NCBI RefSeq assembly: GCF_003390915.1
Contig: NZ_QMEM01000011.1
Coordinates: 1-64,000 of the forward strand
DNA from: Lewinella sp. IMCC34183
GTDB taxonomy: Bacteria > Bacteroidota > Bacteroidia > Chitinophagales > Saprospiraceae
Length of the DNA stretch: 64,000 nt
Reading direction: 5' to 3'
In this document: positions 1-7,707 of the stretch, piece after piece
Numbering within the stretch: position 1 is the stretch's first letter
Layout: each line of letters starts with the position of its first letter
Made by a program: the position numbers and the translations under genes
Notes under the pieces: generated by a model
Told to the model about the DNA's origin: nothing
Database searches by the model: none
Seen by the model: the letters and a program-made list of their open reading frames with translations, nothing else

Positions 1-127
1 CGTCGTCGAGGACATCATCACCCGCAGCGCCGAGGTAGCCTCCAACAACATCGTCGTCGAGGACATCATCACCCGCAGCGCCGAGGTAGCCTCCAACAAC
101 ATCGTCGTCGAGGACATCATCACCCGC
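1..127 (+). repeat. 51-bp perfect tandem direct repeat, about 2.5 copies
   Basis: Copies start at 1, 52 and 103; the third stops after 25 bases. The copies are identical and contiguous, with no spacer, so this is not a CRISPR. Perfect identity suggests recent expansion or ongoing homogenisation. The array continues off the left edge. Confidence 0.9.
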
Positions 128-133
128 GCCTAG
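1..133 (+). CDS. 3' end of a CDS made of 17-residue tandem repeats (5' end outside window)
   Basis: The frame starting at base 2 is open from the window edge to TAG at 131-133. It encodes two full copies and one partial copy of the 17-residue unit VVEDIITRSAEVASNNI, ending in TRA-stop. Copies are identical at the DNA level, the period (51 bp) is a multiple of three, and the stop comes directly after the truncated third copy; these points favour a coding repeat. The unit has alternating hydrophobic residues and acidic/Asn positions, but I do not recognise a family. The function and the full repeat number cannot be seen because the 5' part is missing. Confidence 0.6.
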   Translation, partial: VVEDIITRSAEVASNNIVVEDIITRSAEVASNNIVVEDIITRA

Positions 134-420
134 TCCGCAGCGAACGTCAGGAATTACCTGTACCGGGCGAGAAGTGCTTAATTCCGCCCCACCCACAACA
201 TAATCCGATACGTGTAACGTTCTGTAAAATAGGCAGTAGGCACAATTTTAGCCTCCCCGCACCCCTTTTAGAACTCACCACGCCCGGCACTTACGCCTTA
301 TCGAGATCACCTTCATTATTCACCTAGGACCCTTGCCGGCCCGCAACCCGATTTCACTATGGTAGAGGATATCATTTTCTAATCGCCCGAGGGCCGATCC
401 TTTCCCCGCCGCAGCTGCCC
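134..420. other. Intergenic region without a recognisable gene
   Basis: This lies between the end of the repeat gene and the 3' end of the minus-strand gene. I see no convincing terminator, tRNA or ORF. The only curiosity is an 8-codon mini-ORF at 359-382 encoding MVEDIIF-stop, which echoes the first residues of the upstream repeat unit with different codons. It may be a decayed repeat copy or chance. Confidence 0.5.
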
Positions 421-1974
421 CTATTTGCCCCTCACCCGCAGCTTTCTTCCGTCGGGGCTACTGGTCTCCAGGTTTTCCAGGACGATCTCCCACAGGGTTT
501 CATACCGAACTATTTCGGTGCTGTTGGCCCGACCCAGAAGCTTCGCCTGCGGGCTGACCATCTTCTGGTACGTTTTTTGCGACTTCCGCAACGTTGCCGC
601 CCGGTGGAAGTTTGACTTTTCGGCGGTAAGCAACAGCTTAAAGAAGCAGTTGTTCCTTAGGTTCTCGTTATTCATCAGGTACCGGCTGCCGTAGCGTATG
701 AGCGCGTCCGTCCGGTCAATGATGCGCCCGTACTGATCGTTGATCAGCAAGTAGAGAACCTGTAATATCAGGATCTGGATATTCATGCCCTGCTTGTCCT
801 TCGAGTACGAGGGGACGTTATTCACGAACTTGAACAGTTTGAAATCCGGAAGCTTACCCTTCATTTGGTCCGGATCAATTCTTCCGGCCAGGATCAGAAT
901 ATTAATGTAAGCCTCCAGGATAAGCCAGTATTCGACGTGCTGTTGCTTCAGCAGCCGCTTGAGCGCACGACGGTCGACCACCGCAAGTTGCTCGTAGGCG
1001 TAGTCGAAGTTGCCGGTCTGCAGTCCCAGCGTTATCGCGTATTCGGAAAGCTTCAGGTGGTTGATGGAGCCTTCGGCAATCATCGCCTTGGCCCGCTTCA
1101 CCTGCAGGTACCCTTCCTTGAAATCCCGCAGCTTGACCGAGCACTCCACGCGGGTAAGCGCCATTAGGCTCAGGGACTGGTTACCGGCTCCCTTACAGTT
1201 ACGCAGTACGGTTTCCGCCTCGTTGGCCGTCTGAATGGCCTCCGGGTAATCGCCCAGCAGGGTCAGGCTGTGCACCTTCATGATGAAGAAGGTGGCCTGC
1301 ATAGCCGACACGGTGGGGTACTGCTTCACCAGTGGCTCGCATTCCGCTACGTACCCGGATACCTCCTCGCCAATTTCGTTCGGTAGCAACTTGTGCGCAT
1401 AGATCATGCGCCGCATTTCCCGGTAGTAGCTGGAAACCTTATTAAGTACCCGCTCGGCCTCGGCGTAGTGATCGGCGAGGGCCTGGTACTTCAGAAATTG
1501 CTTCTCATCGAAGCCAACCCCCAGATACAGGCCCGCCAGGATCGAAGTCAGCCTACTATTGATGGGCAGGATCTCGTAGTCCTGTACCCGGCGGAGAGTA
1601 AGATGGGCCAGGTACTTCACACTCTGCCAGGCCCGTCGCGTCAGCAGCAGGCTGATGAGATTAAGCTGGCGGTAACCGTTTACCTGGGCATTATCGTAGG
1701 TACGGTAGTTGGCGGAGTACACATCATCGTCCATGATGGCCGTAGTGATGAGATCCCGCAGGCGGCTCTTCAGCGCCCGGTAGGCGGGATGGCTGCTGGT
1801 CGCTTCCTCACCGTATAGTTTGGTTACGATCTCTTCTTCGGTGAGATCTCCCTTGCGTACAAGGGCATGTAGCTCGGCAATCATGGACTGTTTGCCCTTC
1901 GCTTGGCTGATTTTGAGCAGCTTGCCCACTTTTTTCGTGGGGGCTACCTCTAAAAGCTCTCTTATATCTTCCAT
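421..1974 (-). CDS. Hypothetical alpha-helical protein, 517 aa
   Basis: No family is recognised. The protein has no signal peptide and no membrane segment, so it is probably cytoplasmic. It is rich in Leu, Ala, Tyr and Arg in amphipathic helical patterns, with a charged N-terminus (about residues 1-60). Recurring hydrophobic/Tyr spacing through residues 100-400 resembles TPR-like alpha-solenoids, without a clear TPR consensus. The ATG at 1974 fits a good -7 candidate (TAATTTCG, minus strand, 1985-1992) about 10 nt upstream. It is monocistronic: the next genes are on the other strand or beyond a 470-nt gap. A helical-repeat scaffold is an inference only. Confidence 0.75.
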   Translation of the reverse strand: MEDIRELLEVAPTKKVGKLLKISQAKGKQSMIAELHALVRKGDLTEEEIVTKLYGEEATSSHPAYRALKSRLRDLITTAIMDDDVYSANYRTYDNAQVNGYRQLNLISLLLTRRAWQSVKYLAHLTLRRVQDYEILPINSRLTSILAGLYLGVGFDEKQFLKYQALADHYAEAERVLNKVSSYYREMRRMIYAHKLLPNEIGEEVSGYVAECEPLVKQYPTVSAMQATFFIMKVHSLTLLGDYPEAIQTANEAETVLRNCKGAGNQSLSLMALTRVECSVKLRDFKEGYLQVKRAKAMIAEGSINHLKLSEYAITLGLQTGNFDYAYEQLAVVDRRALKRLLKQQHVEYWLILEAYINILILAGRIDPDQMKGKLPDFKLFKFVNNVPSYSKDKQGMNIQILILQVLYLLINDQYGRIIDRTDALIRYGSRYLMNNENLRNNCFFKLLLTAEKSNFHRAATLRKSQKTYQKMVSPQAKLLGRANSTEIVRYETLWEIVLENLETSSPDGRKLRVRGK

Positions 1975-2101
1975 GAGGACATTCCGAAATTAAGGGTTTT
2001 GGAACTATTTCGGTGCCTCTAATATACAGTAAATCAACACATTGAAAAAACTAAGCTAAAACAGAAGGGGCTTTTTAGTGCTGCAAAACAGGCGTTTTTG
2101 C

Positions 2102-2133
2102 TTGTTTTTCCTTCAGTTGCCCCTGTATATTTG
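2102..2133 (+). promoter_or_regulatory. Bacteroidota-type promoter (TTG / TAnnTTTG)
   Basis: TATATTTG at 2126-2133 matches the Bacteroidota -7 consensus TAnnTTTG exactly. A TTG at 2102-2104 in a T-rich run lies 21 nt upstream, near the expected -33 spacing. A transcript from here would start near 2140 and run into the terminator at 2333-2364 with no protein gene between. Confidence 0.55.
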
Positions 2134-2139
2134 TACTAT

Positions 2140-2364
2140 CGAAAACGGGAAAACACCTAAAACTAACTTTCTACGAAGATCTAATTCTTGAGTTTTATGA
2201 AATTGTGTTTGTTCATAGTGTCTCTTTAGTTATAATTCGCAACCCTGAATGTGGGGTTCTAATTTCATCAAAGGAGTGGTTGACATAACTAGCCTCGTGT
2301 CAGCTAACCGGTTTAAGCGAAATTATAACGACAGCGCCAACCGCATTTCGGTTGGCGCTTTTTT
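2140..2364 (+). ncRNA. Candidate structured small RNA, about 225 nt
   Basis: The segment lies between a consensus promoter and an intrinsic terminator and lacks a credible ORF. It can fold. GTTATAATTCGC (2229-2240) is complementary to GCGAAATTATAAC (2317-2329) with one bulged A and encloses two smaller stems: AACCC/GGGTT (2241-2245 with 2254-2258) and GGTTGACA (2278-2285) with TGTC plus AACC (2298-2301, 2306-2309). Upstream, TATGAA/TTCATA forms another hairpin near 2196-2217. I cannot assign a family; a 6S-like or lineage-specific regulatory RNA is possible. The 5' end is inferred from the promoter. Confidence 0.5.
2333..2364 (+). terminator. Strong intrinsic terminator
   Basis: An 11-bp perfect stem, AGCGCCAACCG (2333-2343) with CGGTTGGCGCT (2349-2359), has a 5-nt loop and is followed by a T run to 2364. 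The T tract lies only on the plus-strand side, so it ends plus-strand transcription. The only plus-strand transcript available is the RNA candidate just upstream. Confidence 0.9.
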
Positions 2365-2445
2365 ATTGCGCATACGCCAAGCGGTCAGCGATGGCCCCAA
2401 ATGTAAGGCGCGCATGCCATTTCTCCCAATTTGTTTTAAAGGTTG

Positions 2446-3465
2446 CTACCGAAACATGCCTAGGCAGTCGTTGTAGCGATCGGCGTGCCGCCGCCGCTGC
2501 AGCTCCGCGCTGTTGCCGAAGTCAATGGCAAAGCTCAGTTCGAAGGTGGCGCCCAGGCCACCGGGAACGTTGCGCAAACCCGATATAACGCTGTCGTAGC
2601 TCAGGCCGATCCGGAGGATATCCTCCCGGAACGTTACCGCGGCGATAAAGCCGTCCGGGTTCCCGAAAGCGTGGCGGTACCACCCCCCGACAGAAAACAG
2701 TCCGTAGCCGAAGTAGGCCCCGAGGTTCAGCTGCTGAAAGCTGGCCTGGCTGGTGAAGAGCAGATTAGGAGTTACGTAGGCCGGCCGCCGCGGGTTGCTA
2801 TACCGCTTGAGGTCGAACTGGGCGCCGGTATGCAGACTGAAGCGCTGGGGCCGCCCGGCATAAAGGTTATTGTCGAGGGCGAGCAACCCCTCATCGGGCC
2901 GGTTGAGGTGCTCGATGCTGAACCCCCCGTAAAGGTTCTTGGCGTAAAAGAGCACGCCGGCACCCAGGTCCGCCGACGTCTTGGAAATTCCCGCCAACTG
3001 TTCCTCCGTTACGCCGCCGGCCCCGGTAAGGGGATCTATAATGTCGCCGAATACCAGTCCGCCGAAATCAATGCTGCTGCTGAGCAGTCCCCCGCTGAGC
3101 CCGATGCGGGCGTGCAACTCCTTGCTGACCCGTACATCGTAGGCGTAGACGATGGCGAACTGACTGTTCTTATATAAGCCTTCTAGTTGACTATCGGTCA
3201 GCATCCGGAAGCCAAAGCTGGAGGGTGAATTATTCACCGGCTGCTCGAAGCTAGCGGCAAAGGTGGTGTACGCACTCGGATAGCTCGTATGCTGGCTGCG
3301 GTAATTCAGGGTGATTCGCGGGGCCGCGCTTACCCCCGTGAAGGCGGGATTCAGCTGGAGGGGCGAGGCGTAGAACTGGCTAAACACCGCATCCTGCGCG
3401 CCGCCGGCCCCGGGGCAGCAACAGAGCAGCAAAAGCAGTAGCGGCAGGACGAAGGATCGGGGCAT
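2446..3465 (-). CDS. PorP/SprF family type IX secretion outer-membrane protein
   Basis: PorP/SprF-like proteins are outer-membrane beta-barrels that work with the type IX secretion system, often with one partner adhesin. After a signal peptide (MPRSFVLPLLLLLLCCC, cleavage near GGAQD) comes the family opening 'DAVFSQFYASPLQLNPAFTG', then alternating amphipathic strands with many Gly/Tyr/Phe residues. At 339 aa the length fits the family. The reading frame extends 35 codons upstream, but the ATG at 3465 starts directly at the signal peptide and is preferred. It is divergent from the PorU gene across about 150 nt. Family members are numerous per genome, so the exact partner is unknown. Confidence 0.88.
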   Translation of the reverse strand: MPRSFVLPLLLLLLCCCPGAGGAQDAVFSQFYASPLQLNPAFTGVSAAPRITLNYRSQHTSYPSAYTTFAASFEQPVNNSPSSFGFRMLTDSQLEGLYKNSQFAIVYAYDVRVSKELHARIGLSGGLLSSSIDFGGLVFGDIIDPLTGAGGVTEEQLAGISKTSADLGAGVLFYAKNLYGGFSIEHLNRPDEGLLALDNNLYAGRPQRFSLHTGAQFDLKRYSNPRRPAYVTPNLLFTSQASFQQLNLGAYFGYGLFSVGGWYRHAFGNPDGFIAAVTFREDILRIGLSYDSVISGLRNVPGGLGATFELSFAIDFGNSAELQRRRHADRYNDCLGMFR

Positions 3466-3619
3466 GCCTAAAGCTAATCGCTGCGGTGTCGCTTTCCAAA
3501 TCGGTACGCCGGGCGGTCGCCTTTCCGACAGCCGCCCCCCGCACAACGGCAATCTGCCCGCGCCAGACAACGTTTCCCGACCGGTACTGTATCTTAATTT
3601 CAGGCCCTAATGCCGTTCT

Positions 3620-6600
3620 ATGCTGAAGCCCCTGCTCCCCCTGCTTTGCCTCTTATTTTACACCTCACTTTCGGCTCAGGCAACGTACCGGCTACTGGTC
3701 GAATGGGGGGAACCGACGCTGATCGAGTGGGAGGGCGAGCGGCGCGTGGTGCTGTCGTACCGGCTGGCGGGGGAAGCGGCGGGGCCCGCAGGTGCGGAGA
3801 AGTCCGGTGAACTCCCGGCGTTCGTGCATGCCTTTTCGGTACCCTCCGGCACCGCCATGCGCGTGGAGGTCCTCGGGCTGGAGAGCGAGCCCTTCACGGC
3901 ACCTGCCGCCTTCGACGCGGCACCCGCGGAAGAATTCTCCTTCGCTTACGCCGCCAGCCGACAACCGGACGGATGGCTGGGCAAGGTCAGCGGTCCCGCG
4001 CTTATCCGCGACGCTTCCGGTTTGCGCCGCCTTACCGCCCTTACCTTCCGACTGGTCCCCGACGCCGCGGCCCTCGTCGCGGGCCGGGGACGCTCCGATT
4101 TCGCCGGTACTTCCGTCCTGGCCAGCGGCTCGGTATACCGTTTTGCGGTACCTACCTCCGGCATGTACAAACTTACCCGCTCGTACCTGACCGACCAGCT
4201 CAAGGTGGATCTGACCGGCGTTGACCCCCGCGACATAAAGGTGTTCGGCCAGCCAGGCGGCATGCTGCCGGAAACCGTGAACGACATGCCCCCCGACGAC
4301 CTCTACGAGCAGGCGATCCAGATCGAGGGGGAAGGAGACGGCAGCTTCGACGGGGGCGATTACATCCTGCTGTACGGAGACGGGCCCGACAGCCGGAGGT
4401 ATGACGCCACGGGTGACCGCTTCCGGTATACAAAGAACATCTACGCCACCGAAAACTACTACTACCTCCAGGTGGGGACCCCCGGCCGTGGCCGCCGCGT
4501 TTCCGATCTGCCTACCGCCAGTGCGGGCACGGAGACGAACAGCTACGACGTCCTCTTCCGCTTCGAAGAGGACCGCTACAATATCCTCCACGAACTGGGG
4601 GGCAACAGCCACGGCTCCGGCCAGTCGTGGTTCGGCGAGTTTTTCAAGATTTCCCGCGAGCGCAATTACCCCAACCTGGTCACCTTCCCCGACCTGCTGA
4701 CCGACCGGCCGCTCCGGGTCCGCGCCCGGATGGCGCTCCGCTCGGAGGCCCGGAGCACCTTTTCCGTAGAAGTAAATAACAACGAAATCAGGAGCACGCC
4801 CGCCCCGGCGGTGATCTTCGGCGCGGAAGAGCAGCGCTCGGCCGCCATCCCCACCGAGCTGGTGGGCACCGCTCCGGCCAGCGGCGACCGGGTGAACGTA
4901 CGGGTCTCCTACCCTATCCCCGCCGGCGCTAACCAGAGCGAGGCGTGGCTCGACTGGATCGAGATCCGTGGCCGCCGCCGCCTGTCCTTCGGGGGGCAGA
5001 ACCAGTTTACCTTCCGCGATACCGAAACCGACGAAGCGGCGGCCGTGACCTTCCGGTTGGCCAGCCCCCCCGCCGACGCCCGCGTGTGGCGCATCGACGG
5101 CCAGGACGTTCGCGCGGCTTCCCTGAACGCAGGTACGTTTACCGCCCCGGCCGCCGGCTCGCTATACGAGTACGTCGCGTTTCGGTCCAATAGCGAACTG
5201 CTGACGCCGCGGGCCGTAGGTCCGGTGGCCAACCAGAACCTTCACGCGATCGACGCGGCAGACATGATCATCGTGACCCACCCGGATTTTCGCGCCCAGG
5301 CCGAGGTCCTCGCCGAGCATCGTCGGGCACACAATGGCTACACGGTGCGGGTAGCATCCACCCAGGAAGTCTACAACGAATTCAGCGGAGGCCGCGACGA
5401 CGTCGGTGCCATCCGCAACTTCGTTCGCATGGTCTACGAGCGGGACGCCGACCTGCGGTACCTCCTGCTGTTCGGCGACGGGAGCTTCGACCACCGCGAC
5501 ATTTACGGGCTCGGCACCAACTTCATCCCCACCTTCCAACACGACGGGGCCTTCACCCAGGTCAAAAGCTTCCCCGCCGACGACTTCTTCGGCATCATGA
5601 CGCCCGCCGTGGACAACCAGCCGCTGGCCCCGGACTTGAGCATCGCCGTAGGCCGACTGCCCATCAAATCCGCCGACGAGGCCGGCCCCGTGGTGGACAA
5701 GCTTGTCCGCTACGATACCGACCCCTCCGCCTTCGGCGACTGGCGTACGCGCATGGTGTTCGTCGGCGACGATGAGGACGGCGGCAAGCACACCATCGAC
5801 GTCAACCGGGTAGCGGACGCCGTACAGAGCCGTAAACCCGACCTGAATTTTGACAAGCTCTACTTTGACCTGTTTCCCCAGCAAAGCCTCTCGGCCGGCG
5901 ACCGCTTCCCCGATATCACCGAGGGACTGGACCGTGCCGTCTTCCGCGGCGCCCTGGCCGTCACGTACCTCGGCCACGGGGGACCGCGCGGCTGGGCCCA
6001 GGAGCGGGTGCTGACCATTCCCCAGATCCGTAACTGGACCCGCCCCGCCGGTTCGCCGGACCCCATTCAGCCGCCGGTCTTCATTACCGCCACCTGTACC
6101 TTCAGTAACTACGACGACGCCAGCTTCGTCAGCGCCGGAGAGGAGGCCCTGCTTACCCCACGCGGGGGCGTGATCGCGCTCATGACCACGACGCGCCCGG
6201 TGTTCGCCACCCGGAATTACGAGCTCACCAACAATACCGTTCAGGCCATGCTCGACCGCCCCGGCGGCGAGTGGCGTAGCCTGGGCGACATCATCCGCAT
6301 CGCCAAGAACGAAACCACGCCGATCGACCGGGGATCTTTCCTGTCGGGCGACACCGAGAACGCCAGGAAGTACACCCTGCTGGGCGATCCGGCTACGGTA
6401 ATCGCCTTCCCGCAGCACGCGGTACGCACCACCGGCATCGACAGTTTACCCGTGGACCTTACCCGCTCCGATACGGTGCGGGCACTGCAGCAAATGCGCG
6501 TCAGCGGTGAGATCGTCGACGTCAGTGGCAACCTGCTGAGCACCTTCAATGGCGAGGTCTATCCCACCATCTTCGATAAGGAGCAAACGGTGCCTACCCT

Positions 6601-7516
6601 TCAGCAGGACAGCGACAGCCCCCTGCTGGAGATCGATGTGCAGCGCAACATCGTTTTTCGGGGCCGGGCAACCGTCACCAACGGGAAGTTCAGCTTCGAA
6701 TTCGTGGTTCCCAGTGACATCGACTACGATTTCGGCCAGGCCAAGATCAGCTACTACGCGGCCGACCGGTCGGCCCGCACCGACGCAGCCGGCTACTACG
6801 ACCGCCTGATCATCGGCGGTACGGGCGATGCGAGCAACGGCAACGACGAGGGGCCGGTAGTGGACATCTTCCTCGACGATACCGACTTCGTGCCGGGGTC
6901 ACAGGTCGATCCGGACCCCGTCCTGTTGCTGCACCTCTCTGATGACCTGGGCATCAACGTTACGGGCAACAGCATCGGCCACGATCTTGAAGCCGTACTG
7001 GACGAAGACTCCCGAAACCCGATCGTACTCAACGACTACTACGAAGCGGACGTGGATAACTTCCGCAGCGGCAAGGTCCGCTACCCCCTGTTCGACCTCG
7101 AGCCCGGCCGCCATACCCTTACGGTACGGGCCTGGGACGTTGCCAACAACAGCGCCGTTTCCACCACCGACTTTATCGTGGCCAACAGCTCGGGTAACGC
7201 ACTGACCCACGTTCTGAACTACCCCAACCCTTTTACCACCTCTACTTGCTTCCAGTTCGACCATACGCTGGTGGGTCAGGAAGTGGACGCCCTCATCCAG
7301 ATCTATACCGTGAACGGGCGGCTCGTGAAGACCCTTGAGGCCCCCTTCGCCGTCAGTGATGGCTCGGTGCGGCAGGACGACTGCATTCGCTGGGACGGTC
7401 TCGATGACTACGGCGATCCGCTGGCGCGGGGGGTCTACCTCTACCAGGTACGGCTGATCGGCGACGGAACCAACGTCATCAATGGGGACCTCGAGAAGCT
7501 GGTGATCCTGCGGTAG
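3620..7516 (+). CDS. porU: Type IX secretion system sortase PorU (C25 family)
   Basis: PorU cleaves C-terminal sorting domains from secreted cargo and attaches the cargo to surface lipopolysaccharide. The 1298-aa protein has a signal peptide (about 1-20), an N-terminal beta-rich region with the PorU-typical 'GDYILLYGDGPD' stretch (about 250), and a gingipain-like caspase fold from about 545 to 930. The catalytic pair is visible: His786 in YLGHGG and Cys826 in TATCTFSN. The C-terminus has an Ig/FlgD-like sorting module ('YPNPF' near 1200, 'WDGLDDYG...ARGVYLYQV' near the end). Length and architecture match PorU rather than a secreted gingipain. The start ATG 3620 precedes the signal peptide directly; an ATG at 3610 is out of frame. 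Confidence 0.9.
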   Translation: MLKPLLPLLCLLFYTSLSAQATYRLLVEWGEPTLIEWEGERRVVLSYRLAGEAAGPAGAEKSGELPAFVHAFSVPSGTAMRVEVLGLESEPFTAPAAFDAAPAEEFSFAYAASRQPDGWLGKVSGPALIRDASGLRRLTALTFRLVPDAAALVAGRGRSDFAGTSVLASGSVYRFAVPTSGMYKLTRSYLTDQLKVDLTGVDPRDIKVFGQPGGMLPETVNDMPPDDLYEQAIQIEGEGDGSFDGGDYILLYGDGPDSRRYDATGDRFRYTKNIYATENYYYLQVGTPGRGRRVSDLPTASAGTETNSYDVLFRFEEDRYNILHELGGNSHGSGQSWFGEFFKISRERNYPNLVTFPDLLTDRPLRVRARMALRSEARSTFSVEVNNNEIRSTPAPAVIFGAEEQRSAAIPTELVGTAPASGDRVNVRVSYPIPAGANQSEAWLDWIEIRGRRRLSFGGQNQFTFRDTETDEAAAVTFRLASPPADARVWRIDGQDVRAASLNAGTFTAPAAGSLYEYVAFRSNSELLTPRAVGPVANQNLHAIDAADMIIVTHPDFRAQAEVLAEHRRAHNGYTVRVASTQEVYNEFSGGRDDVGAIRNFVRMVYERDADLRYLLLFGDGSFDHRDIYGLGTNFIPTFQHDGAFTQVKSFPADDFFGIMTPAVDNQPLAPDLSIAVGRLPIKSADEAGPVVDKLVRYDTDPSAFGDWRTRMVFVGDDEDGGKHTIDVNRVADAVQSRKPDLNFDKLYFDLFPQQSLSAGDRFPDITEGLDRAVFRGALAVTYLGHGGPRGWAQERVLTIPQIRNWTRPAGSPDPIQPPVFITATCTFSNYDDASFVSAGEEALLTPRGGVIALMTTTRPVFATRNYELTNNTVQAMLDRPGGEWRSLGDIIRIAKNETTPIDRGSFLSGDTENARKYTLLGDPATVIAFPQHAVRTTGIDSLPVDLTRSDTVRALQQMRVSGEIVDVSGNLLSTFNGEVYPTIFDKEQTVPTLQQDSDSPLLEIDVQRNIVFRGRATVTNGKFSFEFVVPSDIDYDFGQAKISYYAADRSARTDAAGYYDRLIIGGTGDASNGNDEGPVVDIFLDDTDFVPGSQVDPDPVLLLHLSDDLGINVTGNSIGHDLEAVLDEDSRNPIVLNDYYEADVDNFRSGKVRYPLFDLEPGRHTLTVRAWDVANNSAVSTTDFIVANSSGNALTHVLNYPNPFTTSTCFQFDHTLVGQEVDALIQIYTVNGRLVKTLEAPFAVSDGSVRQDDCIRWDGLDDYGDPLARGVYLYQVRLIGDGTNVINGDLEKLVILR

Positions 7517-7650
7517 ACGCCGAGTGGGTTCTTCCCGGCGACCAGGTTCCTGGCGGAGTCGCCGGGCGCACCGTAAGCCTGCCCCCTCAGGCCAGCCGTC
7601 GGTACGTGTGCACCTGGAAAACGGCTCCTACCCGACCACATACAATGAAA

Positions 7651-7680
7651 GTGGCCAGGACTCCGTAGAATCCTGGCCAC
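7651..7680 (-). terminator. Hairpin between convergent genes, likely terminator for the SusCD operon
   Basis: GTGGCCAGGA (7651-7660) pairs perfectly with TCCTGGCCAC (7671-7680) around a 10-nt loop. Read on the minus strand the stem is followed by TTTCATT, a weak U tract, placing it about 28 nt after the SusD stop. It may also stop PorU transcription from the other side. Confidence 0.65.
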
Positions 7681-7707
7681 TCGCGGTAGCGGTTAACCCG
7701 TAGACTA

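Larger units (their letters stand above)
1975..2445. other. 471-bp gene-free region holding a probable small RNA gene
   Basis: No credible protein gene is present. The region holds, in order on the plus strand, a TTG/TATATTTG promoter candidate, about 225 nt with several complementary segments, and a textbook intrinsic terminator. It is more AT-rich than the flanking genes. A 10-codon ORF at 2197-2229 (MKLCLFIVSL) lies inside; nothing supports its translation. Confidence 0.6.

Noticed and set aside
1-127. CRISPR array or minus-strand ORF over the 51-bp repeats
   Set aside because: Repeats are contiguous with no spacers. A minus-strand frame is also open across the array, but only the plus frame ends with a stop right after the last partial copy.
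2197-2229. Leader peptide MKLCLFIVSL with attenuation
   Set aside because: No regulated gene follows the terminator on the plus strand, so an attenuator has nothing to control. The ORF may be chance within the RNA candidate.
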